Source of the DNA: JAJZQD01 sp021847735
GTDB taxonomy: Bacteria > Bacillota > Thermincolia > Thermincolales > UBA2595
Length of the DNA stretch: 11,660 nucleotides
Reading direction: 5' to 3'
NCBI GenBank assembly: GCA_027324025.1
Contig: DAHVYW010000094.1
Coordinates: 1 to 11,660 of the forward strand
Shown here one piece after another: positions 4,766-11,460 of the stretch (positions are counted from its first letter, which is position 1; every line of letters starts with the position of its first letter). The notes below the pieces were generated by a model, which saw nothing but the letters and a program-made list of their open reading frames with translations, was not told where the DNA came from and searched no databases. Both the position numbers and the translations under genes were made by a program.

Positions 4766-5854
4766 TCAACAGCCTACAATTGTGCCGCCGCCGACTACGT
4801 CATCCCCCTCATACCAAACAACCGCCTGCCCCGGCGTAATAGCCCTTTGCGGCTCGGCAAACTTCACCCGCACCCGGCCGTCTTCGTCCGGCGAAATCAC
4901 GGCCTCCGCCGGCTTTGCGCTGTACCTAATCTTGGCCTGTACCGCCAGGGGGGATGCCAGCTTATCATAAAGGATAAAATTAGTGTCCGCGGCTACCAGT
5001 TCCCGGCCGAAGACCTTGTCGTTGCGGCCAAGAATTACCGCATTTCTTGCGGGGTCGAGGGCCACCACATACATGGGCTCCCCGAAGGTTATCCCCAACC
5101 CCTTGCGCTGGCCAACTGTGTAGTAGGCCAGCCCCTGATGCTGACCGAGGACATGGCCCTCCGTATCCAGGAAAGGGCCCGACTTTATTTCCGGGCCGGC
5201 CTTTTCCTGTAAAAACCGGCCATAATCATTGTCTGTGACAAAACAGATTTCCTGGCTCTCCGGCTTATCCGCCACCTTCAGGCCGTATTCTGCCGCCATC
5301 CGGCGCACCTCACTCTTGGTGTACTCACCCAAGGGCATCAGGGTCCGGCTGAGCTGTTCCTGGCTCATGTTGTAAAGCACATAGGTCTGATCCTTCCGGT
5401 CATCCCTGGCTTTTCTGATAATATAACGCCCCCGCTCCTCTGCAAAAAGGATGCGGGCATAATGCCCTGTGGCAATATAGTCGGCGCCCAGGGCCATGGC
5501 TTTGGCCAGAAAGGCGTCAAATTTGATGAACCTGTTGCAGGATATGCACGGATTTGGGGTTCTCCCTGCCAGGTACTCACTGATGAACAGGTCGATAACC
5601 TTCTCCTCAAACAGTTCCCGGAAATTCATGACATAAAACGGGATTCCCAGAGTGTCGGCAACCCGCCTGGCGTCATCCACGGCAGACAAAGAACAGCAGC
5701 CGCCCTGGTCGTGTTCCTTCTCCGGGTCGTCTACCGGCCAAATCTGCATCGTGACTCCTATTGTCTCATATCCCTCGTCCCGCAAAAGAGCGGCTGTAAG
5801 AGAACTATCCACTCCGCCGCTCATTGCCACTACAACTTTTTTCTTTTGGAGCAT
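4766..5854 (-). CDS. mnmA: tRNA-specific 2-thiouridylase MnmA
   Basis: MnmA activates U34 of tRNA Lys, Glu and Gln with ATP and inserts sulfur to give 2-thiouridine, in the cytoplasm. The PP-loop SGGVDSS is at residues 12-18. The two catalytic cysteines are C103 in NPCISCNRFIKF and C204 in SQEICFV. ATGHYAR (about 128-134) and the AITPGQAVVWY segment near the C-terminus are also typical. The length of 362 residues is normal. The ATG at 5854 is used because the family begins just before the PP-loop; AGAGGGG lies about 11 bases upstream. The frame stays open upstream, but only as antisense-like sequence within iscU. It starts 19 bases after iscU, so IscS can serve as sulfur donor within one operon. 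By eye it is richer in G+C than iscS and iscR. Confidence 0.97.
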   Translation of the reverse strand: MLQKKKVVVAMSGGVDSSLTAALLRDEGYETIGVTMQIWPVDDPEKEHDQGGCCSLSAVDDARRVADTLGIPFYVMNFRELFEEKVIDLFISEYLAGRTPNPCISCNRFIKFDAFLAKAMALGADYIATGHYARILFAEERGRYIIRKARDDRKDQTYVLYNMSQEQLSRTLMPLGEYTKSEVRRMAAEYGLKVADKPESQEICFVTDNDYGRFLQEKAGPEIKSGPFLDTEGHVLGQHQGLAYYTVGQRKGLGITFGEPMYVVALDPARNAVILGRNDKVFGRELVAADTNFILYDKLASPLAVQAKIRYSAKPAEAVISPDEDGRVRVKFAEPQRAITPGQAVVWYEGDDVVGGGTIVGC

Positions 5855-5873
5855 AATACCGATAACCCCTCTA

Positions 5874-6251
5874 CTATTTCGCCTCAAGTTTCGACTTGTA
5901 ATCAGAGATGGCCTTGTGCAGAGCATCGGCCGCCAGGTTGGAACAGTGCATTTTATTGGCCGGCAGGCCGCCCAGTTCTTCGGCCACGGCCTTATTGGTA
6001 ATCTGCAGGGCCTCATCCAGGGTTTTGCCCTTAACCATTTCCGTAACCATACTGCTGGTAGCGACAGCCGCGCCGCAGCCAAAGGTTTTGAACTTGACGT
6101 CCTCGATTACTCCGCTGTCATTTACTTTGATGGATATCCGCATAATATCTCCACAGGTTGGGTTACCTACCTCACCCACACCGGAAGGGTCTTCAACCTC
6201 CCCTACATTTCGCGGGTTGGTAAAATGGTCCATTACTTTTTCAGTGTACAT
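5874..6251 (-). CDS. iscU: Fe-S cluster scaffold protein IscU/NifU N-terminal type
   Basis: IscU is the cytoplasmic scaffold on which new [2Fe-2S] and [4Fe-4S] clusters are assembled from IscS sulfur. The three ligand cysteines are present: C33 in NPTCGD, C59 in FGCGAA and C103 in MHCSNL, with the conserved D35. The length of 125 residues is that of the stand-alone scaffold, without the NifU C-terminal domains. The ATG at 6251 has AAAGGGTG about 9 bases upstream and gives the family's standard opening MYTEKVMDHFTNPRN. It overlaps the end of iscS by 11 bases, which implies translational coupling. The HCSN motif agrees with IscU rather than with SufU, whose zinc-site insert is absent. Symbol nifU is an alternative name in clostridia. 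Confidence 0.95.
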   Translation of the reverse strand: MYTEKVMDHFTNPRNVGEVEDPSGVGEVGNPTCGDIMRISIKVNDSGVIEDVKFKTFGCGAAVATSSMVTEMVKGKTLDEALQITNKAVAEELGGLPANKMHCSNLAADALHKAISDYKSKLEAK

Positions 6252-7452
6252 TTGAGCAGCACCCTTTCTTAAGTTGACTGTCACCCTTCATCCGGTCGGC
6301 ATATAACGGAGACATGGCCCTCAGTCGTTCCACTATTTCGGGCAGGACTTCGACTACATAATCGATTTGTTCTGCGGTATTGTCTTTGCCCAGGGTCATT
6401 CTCAGTGAACCGTGAGCAATTTCGTGGGACATGCCCATGGCCAGCAGCACATGGGATGGGTCGAGGGAACCGGATGTGCAGGCAGATCCACTTGATGCCG
6501 CAACACCTTTCATATCAAGGCTTAGCAAAAGTGATTCCCCTTCAATAAACTGAAAACTCAGGTTAACATTGTTAGGAAGTCTTTCGGTCGGATGGCCGTT
6601 CAGCTTCACATAATCAATTTTGTCCATTATCTCCTTTATCAGCTTGTCCCGCAGCCCGGACTGGTAAGAAGACTGCTGGGCGATTGAACCTACGGCTTTT
6701 TCAAGGGCCATGGCAAAGCCCACTATACCGGGTACATTGAGGGTCCCGGGGCGGCGCTTGCGCTCCTGGGAACCCCCGAAGGAGATAGGCAGCAGCCTGA
6801 CCCCTTTTCTCATATACATGCAGCCTATTCCCTTCGGCCCATAAAATTTATGGGCTGAAATAGCCAATAGGTCAATATTCAGTTCGTTTACATCCACAGG
6901 TATTTTCCCAACAGACTGCACTGTGTCACTGTGAAAATAGATGCCCTTTTCCCTGGCCACAGCCCCGATTTCCTTAATCGGTTGAATCGTCCCCACCTCA
7001 TTGTTGGCATGCATAACCGAAATGAGAATGGTTTGGTCGGTAATGGCCTTTTTCACGTCCTCAACACTGACCCTCCCGTATTCGTCCACCCTCAGGTAAG
7101 TAACCTGGAAACCCTCTCTCTCAAGGGATTTGCAGGTATCCATCACCGCGTGGTGTTCAATTGACGAGGTAATGATATGGTTACCCCTCTTTTTATTGGC
7201 ATAAGCCACCCCGCGAACAGCTATGTTATCCGCTTCCGTGCCGCCGCTCGTAAAAATAATATCATTAGGTTCTGCACCAATAGCTCCGGCAATTTTCTCC
7301 CTGGCCTCTTCCACGGCTTTGCGGGCGGACCTGCCGAAGGAGTGGATACTCGAGGGATTACCGAAATGGTCAGTCATATACTCTACCATCAATTTAGCAA
7401 CATCGTCATCTGTCCTGGTAGTTGCGCTATGGTCCAGGTAGACTTTGTTCAC
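6241..7452 (-). CDS. iscS: Cysteine desulfurase IscS/NifS
   Basis: A PLP enzyme that takes sulfur from L-cysteine, leaving alanine, and passes a persulfide to IscU and MnmA. The 403-residue chain shows the opening VYLDHSATT, the cofactor-stacking histidine pair in SSIEHHAV (100-101), the PLP lysine K202 in SAHKFYGPKG, and the catalytic cysteine C325 in SSGSACTSG, as in group I enzymes. The start is GTG at 7452 with AAAGGAGATG about 10 bases upstream. The last nine residues, KKGCCSNVH, add a vicinal cysteine pair not needed for catalysis. They are encoded partly in the overlap with iscU, so they may be only a consequence of it. The gene follows iscR by 53 bases with no terminator between. Confidence 0.97.
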   Translation of the reverse strand: MNKVYLDHSATTRTDDDVAKLMVEYMTDHFGNPSSIHSFGRSARKAVEEAREKIAGAIGAEPNDIIFTSGGTEADNIAVRGVAYANKKRGNHIITSSIEHHAVMDTCKSLEREGFQVTYLRVDEYGRVSVEDVKKAITDQTILISVMHANNEVGTIQPIKEIGAVAREKGIYFHSDTVQSVGKIPVDVNELNIDLLAISAHKFYGPKGIGCMYMRKGVRLLPISFGGSQERKRRPGTLNVPGIVGFAMALEKAVGSIAQQSSYQSGLRDKLIKEIMDKIDYVKLNGHPTERLPNNVNLSFQFIEGESLLLSLDMKGVAASSGSACTSGSLDPSHVLLAMGMSHEIAHGSLRMTLGKDNTAEQIDYVVEVLPEIVERLRAMSPLYADRMKGDSQLKKGCCSNVH

Positions 7453-7505
7453 GATAACTTCATCTCCTTTGTTATACTTAAGTCCGGATAGTTTTGTATC
7501 TGTGG

Positions 7506-7958
7506 TTAGATATGGTACATATAAAAGTTTCTGTTCATCTTCGCCCTTTCCGCGTCTTTACACATGTCCGCAAGGGTAATTGAATCCAGAACCCCTTCGA
7601 TGCTATCTTTGACCTTTTCCCAAACATTCCGGGTAATACAAAATTCCGCCTTCAAACACCCTTCGGTGTCTTCTCCGTTAACACACTCAACCGGTGCAAT
7701 GGGTCCTTCCAGCACTCGCACAATGTCCCCAATTTTGATTTCTGCCGGCTCTCTGGCAAGTATGTAGCCCCCCTGGGCACCCCTGACGCTTTTGACCAGA
7801 CCGGCTTTCCTTAGGCCGGCTATAAGTTGTTCAAGATAGTGCTCTGAAAGGTCCTGTCGTTCGGCAACGCTTTTTAGCGAAATAGGCCCTTCTCCATAAT
7901 GCTGGGCCAAGTCAAACATTGCCTGCACCCCGTAATGACCCTTGGTAGATATCTTCAA
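7506..7958 (-). CDS. iscR: Rrf2-family Fe-S regulator IscR
   Basis: A cytoplasmic transcription factor that senses Fe-S cluster status. The winged helix is at about 1-70 (MKISTKGHYGVQAMFDLA, then SEHYLEQLIAGLRKAGLV and RGAQGGY). Three cysteines follow, C92, C101 and C107, at the place of the IscR cluster ligands. Their spacing is C-x8-C-x5-C, longer in the first gap than the C-x5-C-x5-C of enterobacterial IscR. The TTG at 7958 gives the family's standard N-terminus and has GAGGGGG about 7 bases upstream. ATG at 7976 would add six residues and would lie within the presumed operator region. The gene leads the operon iscR-iscS-iscU-mnmA and probably represses it when clusters are plentiful. CymR-type regulators lack these cysteines, which favours IscR. 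Confidence 0.93.
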   Translation of the reverse strand: MKISTKGHYGVQAMFDLAQHYGEGPISLKSVAERQDLSEHYLEQLIAGLRKAGLVKSVRGAQGGYILAREPAEIKIGDIVRVLEGPIAPVECVNGEDTEGCLKAEFCITRNVWEKVKDSIEGVLDSITLADMCKDAERAKMNRNFYMYHI

Positions 7959-7978
7959 AGGCCTTCCCCCTCGCATCA

Positions 7979-8001
7979 ATTCCTACTACTTTACTGGGTA
8001 T
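7979..8001 (-). promoter_or_regulatory. Probable IscR operator in the operon leader
   Basis: On the minus strand an imperfect dyad runs from ATACCC at 8001 to GGAAT at 7979, with 14 of 23 positions matching their complement by hand count. The half-site ATACCC resembles the outer half of the known type 1 IscR site. It lies just downstream of the predicted start point, where a repressor would block transcription. Confidence 0.45.
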
Positions 8002-8013
8002 TGTCTAAGGATT

Positions 8014-8042
8014 ATGTTAGCACAATGAACTTTTAATGTCAA
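8014..8042 (-). promoter_or_regulatory. Promoter of the iscR-iscS-iscU-mnmA operon
   Basis: Minus strand: -35 TTGACA (8042-8037), spacer of 17 bases, -10 TAACAT (8019-8014). The -35 box is perfect. Transcription would start near 8007, about 50 bases before the TTG of iscR. Confidence 0.75.
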
Positions 8043-8141
8043 ACCTAATTCCCACTATTTTAGTATGTTTTTTTTGAATAATTTTAAACCTTAAACCTGA
8101 GATTAATTTATTTGAGATTCACGCGGGCCAAATTTAGCAAT

Positions 8142-8166
8142 AAAAAACCTTCTCCTGGGGGGAAGG
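8142..8166 (-). terminator. Second intrinsic terminator downstream of arsM
   Basis: CCTTCTCC pairs with GGGGGAAGG (8 pairs with one G-U, 3-base loop). On the minus strand the stem runs into six T. It protects the isc promoter from upstream transcription and lies about 90 bases beyond the first terminator. Confidence 0.75.
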
Positions 8167-8255
8167 CCGCAAAAGTTAATTCATATCAAATGGTCCCGTG
8201 CTTACGATGTACCTTCAATCCCACCTCCTGGCATCAGTTAGTTTGAATGCAAACA

Positions 8256-8284
8256 AAAAATGCCAACATAAGTTGGCATTTTTT
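8256..8284. terminator. Bidirectional terminator after arsM
   Basis: AAAAATGCCAAC and GTTGGCATTTTT form a perfect 12-bp stem with loop ATAA, and T runs on both strands. It starts 8 bases beyond the arsM stop codon. Confidence 0.92.
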
Positions 8285-8291
8285 GTTGTAT

Positions 8292-9098
8292 CTACTGTTT
8301 TCGGGCTTCCACATATATGCTGGTCCCATAATCCTGAACTGACTCGCCTTCCCCCAGACAGTTCAAAATTGCTCTACCCAACGGGTCCTTGGTGTCCGGG
8401 TTAATACTGGCAAATGTATTATTGACAGTTATTTTTATGTCACTGAGACCCGTTTCTTCGGCCAGTTTTCTGTAACTTTCCACCTCTACTGCGCCGGCGA
8501 TACAACCTACGTAGGCCTCTATGCTGGACCTAATCTGTTCGGGCAGTTCTTTTAATAGGGCGATATCGGAGATTGCTACCCTGCCACCAGGTTTGAGCAC
8601 CCTGAAAATTTCCTGGAAAACCTTTTCCTTATTTGCTGCCAGGTTTATTACGCAGTTGCTTATTACAACATCAACAGAACTATCGGCGACTGGAAGGTTC
8701 TCAATCTCCCCGAGCCTGAATTCAACATTGGCAAAGCCGTCTTTCACAGCGATGGCCCGTGCTTTCTCTATCATTTCGGGGGTCATATCAACTCCTATAA
8801 CCCTGCCGGAAGGTCTAACCCTGGAAGCCGCCAGGAAACAGTCAAACCCCGCACCGGAGCCCAGGTCCAGAACGATTTCTCCTTCTTTTAAGCCTGCCAG
8901 GGCTGTGGGGTTTCCACAGCTCAGAGCCAGGTTAGCCTCAGCGGGGATAGCATTAAGTTCCCCTTCGGTATAGCCGAGGGACTTCACATATTCCTTTTCA
9001 CTTTCTCCACAGGAGCACCCGCAGCTACAGCCAGACTGTTGTTTAGCCAGCAACCCGTACGCCTCTCTCACAATTTTGGTGGTATTGTTCGAATCCAT
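8292..9098 (-). CDS. arsM: Arsenite S-adenosylmethionine methyltransferase ArsM
   Basis: ArsM methylates As(III) stepwise with SAM to mono-, di- and trimethylarsenicals in the cytoplasm. The SAM site LDLGSGAGFD is at 78-87, with GVDMTPEMIEKAR following. The three arsenic-binding cysteines of the family are visible as C61 (LSCGNPTA), C149 (SNCVINL) and C199 (VGCIAGA). An N-terminal cluster CSCGCSC (C24, C26, C28, C30) gives extra thiols and may preload the metalloid. At 268 residues it is normal for the bacterial form. The ATG at 9098 follows GAGGGAGGTAATAAT; an upstream extension of 23 codons would cross the operator and is rejected. It lies 92 bases after marR, with its own -10 box and operator. 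Trailing terminators close the unit. Confidence 0.95.
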   Translation of the reverse strand: MDSNNTTKIVREAYGLLAKQQSGCSCGCSCGESEKEYVKSLGYTEGELNAIPAEANLALSCGNPTALAGLKEGEIVLDLGSGAGFDCFLAASRVRPSGRVIGVDMTPEMIEKARAIAVKDGFANVEFRLGEIENLPVADSSVDVVISNCVINLAANKEKVFQEIFRVLKPGGRVAISDIALLKELPEQIRSSIEAYVGCIAGAVEVESYRKLAEETGLSDIKITVNNTFASINPDTKDPLGRAILNCLGEGESVQDYGTSIYVEARKQ

Positions 9099-9154
9099 AT
9101 TATTACCTCCCTCGTATAATTTGTTACCAATAGCTAGTTTTGGGCCCGCCTTAG

Positions 9155-9200
9155 TTGCATTTTGCAAGTACTATTGTATAAAAAAATACTTCAGGAACAA
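9155..9200 (-). promoter_or_regulatory. arsM promoter with MarR-type operator
   Basis: The operator TTGCATTTTGCAA (9155-9167) is a 5-3-5 inverted repeat, extended by TA at each end. Minus-strand boxes TTGTTC (9200-9195) and TACAAT (9178-9173), 16 bases apart, would start transcription near 9166, inside the operator. The same sequence, with one change, lies in front of marR. Confidence 0.6.
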
Positions 9201-9631
9201 CAGCTGCCCGATTTTAGAATAGCCTCATTGAGCAATTTGATGGAACGAAGCACCATCTCCCGTTCGAATTCGGTCATTTGGGAAAAAATCTTTTCCATAT
9301 ACCGCTCCATCAGCAGGTCTATTTCCTTCTTAACTCTTTGACCTTCCGGAGTCAGCGACAGCAGTTGAATCCGCCTGTCTTCAGGGTCAGTTGTTTTCGT
9401 AACCAGACCCTTCCTTACAAGAGTTTTAATTTGCCGGCTAAAGGTAGTTATATCAACTCCCAGGGCTTCGGCCACCTGCAGCATTGAAGGCTCCGTCTGC
9501 CTAGTAATTTCATGTAGAATATGGCTCTGCACCAGGGAAACTTCTTCCCCGCAGCAGTTGTCTGTACAACTGGCGTTGAGCAGCCCAAAACGCCGGACAA
9601 AAACCTGCAGCAACTCCCGGATAGTTTCCAA
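9191..9631 (-). CDS. MarR-family regulator with cysteine clusters, probable arsenic sensor
   Basis: The 146-residue winged-helix repressor shows the recognition region MLQVAEALGVDITTFSRQI (50-68) and the wing DPEDRRIQLLSLTPEG (82-97), both standard for MarR. What is unusual is the thiols: C22, C26 and C27 (SCTDNCCG) near the dimerising N-terminal helix, and C144-C145 (GSCCS) at the very end of the last helix. The two ends meet in MarR dimers, so a trivalent metalloid site is plausible; this is inference. The start is TTG at 9631 with GGAGGTGA about 6 bases upstream. It is followed by arsM, and matching operators precede both genes, so it probably represses itself and arsM until As(III) or a related thiophile binds. 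It is not of the ArsR family. Confidence 0.88.
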   Translation of the reverse strand: METIRELLQVFVRRFGLLNASCTDNCCGEEVSLVQSHILHEITRQTEPSMLQVAEALGVDITTFSRQIKTLVRKGLVTKTTDPEDRRIQLLSLTPEGQRVKKEIDLLMERYMEKIFSQMTEFEREMVLRSIKLLNEAILKSGSCCS

Positions 9632-9651
9632 CTTTAATCACCTCCGGTTTT

Positions 9652-9683
9652 ATTATATTACGTTTAATTGTATTTTGCAAGTA
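9652..9683 (-). promoter_or_regulatory. marR promoter overlapped by its operator
   Basis: Minus strand: -35 TTGCAA (9680-9675), spacer of 17, -10 TATAAT (9657-9652). The operator TTGTATTTTGCAA (9668-9680) covers the -35 box. It matches the arsM operator in 12 of 13 positions, and the flanking GTA is shared too. Confidence 0.8.
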
Positions 9684-9726
9684 TTAATTTATAATTAATC
9701 TCCAGCCCGCCACCCTCCCGAAAACT

Positions 9727-9753
9727 AAAACGCTACATGAACAGCAGCGTTTT
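9727..9753 (-). terminator. Hairpin downstream of the DGC-domain gene
   Basis: AAAACGCT and AGCGTTTT pair around an 11-base loop. On the minus strand the stem ends in TTTTAGTTTT. It lies between the DGC-domain gene and marR. The stem is short, so termination may be partial. Confidence 0.55.
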
Positions 9754-9828
9754 AAATGGGTGAATCCATATCAAAATCACTTTCCGGCACAGCAGCCGGC
9801 AGCCGGACAGGAATCTTCTGCCTGACGG

Positions 9829-10101
9829 CTACTGAAAAAATGTTGTTGTATGTAAATCAGGAAGCCTGTATCTCATGATTTCAGTTCCGCATTGCAGGGG
9901 ACACCCCTCTACAGCTATAACTTTAGGTGCCCTGTTAACCAAATCAAGCATTCCTGAGTTACCGGTTGCAGCATCCCCCAGGCATATCCGAACGGCGGCA
10001 TCCCGTTGTAATTTATAAGCCAGGATGTTAGCTGCAACCCTTGCTACTTCCCCCTTAACACAGCCACCTTCACAGGCCAACACAGCTATTTTGGGGGGCA
10101 T
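9829..10101 (-). CDS. Putative zinc-binding DGC-domain protein, probably frameshifted at its end
   Basis: The frame encodes a DGC-domain protein: PPKIAVLACEGGCVKGEVAR, then VRICLGDAATG, and the signature VEGCPLQCG (64-72), where EGC stands for the usual DGC. Cysteines C10, C14, C40, C67 and C71 suit a metal site. No enzyme activity is established for this family. I start at ATG 10101 because AAAGGAG lies 6 bases before it and the first beta strand begins there. The frame is open 54 codons further, to a TTG at 10263 without a ribosome site. That stretch is hydrophilic with three cysteines and could be a real N-terminus. The chain stops early, at 90 residues, directly after a run of six T. Dropping one T would extend it to 9777 with a tail ending in CPAAGCCAGK. 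Position before marR-arsM suggests a role in metalloid handling. Confidence 0.68.
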   Translation of the reverse strand: MPPKIAVLACEGGCVKGEVARVAANILAYKLQRDAAVRICLGDAATGNSGMLDLVNRAPKVIAVEGCPLQCGTEIMRYRLPDLHTTTFFQ

Positions 10102-10410
10102 AGCCAACTCCTTTTCTACATACCTCAATCCGTCAGAACAAACCCTCGCACCCTTTGGGTCAGCCGAACATTGGTCGTTTTGATGTGCTTCCTTCACAGA
10201 ACATTTGTTATTAGTAGAAAACTCCTTTTCCTTGTTTGTTACTATAGACGAACTTCTGGTCAAGAAAGATACACTTTATCAGAAAACAGAAACATGATAA
10301 TTTTTGAGGTCAGTTTAGAACTAATAGTACAGCTTTTCCGCTGACGAACAGTATCCACGCCGATGCCAAACTCTCCCGTGTCAGTTCACTAAAATAAAAA
10401 GACCGCTGGC

Positions 10411-10424
10411 ACCTATTAATAGGT
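10411..10424. promoter_or_regulatory. Perfect 14-bp palindrome upstream of the transporter promoter
   Basis: ACCTATTAATAGGT is fully self-complementary and lies 22 bases upstream of the -35 box. This suits an activator or divergent-operator position. It is unlike the marR operator. Confidence 0.4.
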
Positions 10425-10446
10425 TATTTTCCCTATTCAATTTTGT

Positions 10447-10476
10447 TTGAAAAAGGCATGATTTTTAATATATAAT
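10447..10476 (+). promoter_or_regulatory. Promoter of the BASS transporter gene
   Basis: -35 TTGAAA (10447-10452) and a perfect -10 TATAAT (10471-10476) are separated by 18 bases in AT-rich DNA. The leader would be about 45 bases. Confidence 0.7.
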
Positions 10477-10527
10477 TATATTTAATACTATCTATTGTCG
10501 TAATTAGAGACTGGGGGTATGTTCTTG

Positions 10528-11460
10528 GTGAAAGTATTAACTTGGATTTCCGACCATCTGTTGCACTTTGTTTTGGTGGTAGGTGCTTTTTCGCTGATTT
10601 TTCCCGGACCCGGTTCCGCCTTAGGTTGGATAGTTACTCCCGTGTTAGCTGTTATGGTTTTAAACGTAAGCATGACCATTAAAGCTGAAGATTTAAAACA
10701 AATTAAAAAACACCCTTTTATGATTTGCTGGAGTGTATTTCTCCAGTTTGTCCCAATGGCATTGTTTGCTTTACTACTGGGAAAAATTCTGTCTCAATGG
10801 ACAGATATTGGCACTGGGCAGTTGCTTTTAGGTAGTCTGCCGGCTGATGTTTCAGCCCCTCTTATGGTTTATCTGGCCGGGGGCAGTACGGCATTGGGAA
10901 CCGCGATGTTGGTTGTGGCAATGGCCCTTACTCCATTCGTTCTTCCAAATGTATTGGCGTGGTTTGGTGGAGTAGCATTTAAAATACCTGTCTCATACCT
11001 GATTATTGAATTAGCCGGGATTATAGTCCTGCCGGTAGCCCTGGGCATTTTCTTAAATTACCGGTCGGAAAAAGTGCGGGAAAGAGAACAAACGTGGTCG
11101 GGGATAGCTTCTCTGTGCTACATAATACTACTTTTCGTGGTAGTTTCGTCCAACGCCAAAGCCATTATTTCTCTAAAGATGATTGCTTTACTCATACTGT
11201 TAGCTGAGATATCGCTTAATCTCTTCGGTTATGGCCTGGCATATCTTACAAAACTCATCTTCAAACAGAAGGAAACTTTTCTTCCAATGCTGTTCCTTGT
11301 CAGCAGCAAGGAATTTGGAATCGCTTCTGCTGCGGTGGAAACCATGAAATTAAATACTGCTCTGGTTATACCCTCAGCCTTTTATGCAGTGGTCCAAATG
11401 ACATCGTCACCAGTCATGGTTAAGATAATAAAAAGTTTCGAGGCAAGGAAATCAAAATAA
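10528..11460 (+). CDS. BASS-family (bile acid:sodium symporter-like) transporter
   Basis: The 310-residue inner-membrane protein has nine to ten hydrophobic segments and the two signature regions of the BASS/ArsP-Acr3 superfamily. These are GSLPADVSAPLMVYLAGGST (102-121), which forms the first broken helix, and FLVSSKEFGIASAAVETM (256-273), the second. BASS members take up organic anions with sodium; related ACR3 proteins expel arsenite. The conserved cysteine of ACR3 in the first motif is absent (SLPAD here), so arsenite export is not supported by the residues. The start is uncertain. The GGGGG at 10513-10517 lies 10 bases before GTG 10528 and 7 before TTG 10525, but only 1 base before ATG 10519. 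I prefer GTG. It has its own promoter and terminator and is divergent from the arsenic-type genes, so membership of that response is only a guess. Confidence 0.85.
   Translation: MKVLTWISDHLLHFVLVVGAFSLIFPGPGSALGWIVTPVLAVMVLNVSMTIKAEDLKQIKKHPFMICWSVFLQFVPMALFALLLGKILSQWTDIGTGQLLLGSLPADVSAPLMVYLAGGSTALGTAMLVVAMALTPFVLPNVLAWFGGVAFKIPVSYLIIELAGIIVLPVALGIFLNYRSEKVREREQTWSGIASLCYIILLFVVVSSNAKAIISLKMIALLILLAEISLNLFGYGLAYLTKLIFKQKETFLPMLFLVSSKEFGIASAAVETMKLNTALVIPSAFYAVVQMTSSPVMVKIIKSFEARKSK

Larger units (their letters stand above)
7959..8291. other. Intergenic region between arsM and iscR
   Basis: The region holds the isc promoter and operator and two minus-strand terminators. Between the terminators a strong ribosome-site-like AGGAGGTGGG (about 8219-8228 on the complement) precedes a TTG that opens a frame of only ten codons. 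No larger gene is visible. Confidence 0.6.
10102..10527. other. Divergent intergenic region before the BASS transporter
   Basis: Positions 10102-10263 may encode an extended N-terminus of the DGC protein. Beyond that the region holds a plus-strand promoter and one perfect palindrome, listed separately. I see no convincing minus-strand promoter and no other gene. Confidence 0.5.

Noticed and set aside
4715..5212. Plus-strand frame of 165 codons opposite the end of mnmA
   Set aside because: It starts inside the hairpin and mirrors MnmA coding sequence.
5855..6082. In-frame extension of mnmA upstream of 5854
   Set aside because: It overlaps iscU in another frame, is rich in R, P and W, and lacks MnmA homology. 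The real protein begins at MLQKKKVVVAMSGG.
5462..6272. Long open frames on the plus strand opposite mnmA and iscU
   Set aside because: They are opposite-strand shadows of well-supported GC-rich genes, with no recognisable motifs.
8219..8291. T-box or other riboswitch before iscR
   Set aside because: No specifier loop or conserved T-box sequence is visible, and two terminators separate it from the isc promoter.
10519..11460. Calling the transporter ACR3/ArsB arsenite exporter
   Set aside because: The key cysteine of the first ACR3 motif is absent, so only the BASS superfamily can be supported.
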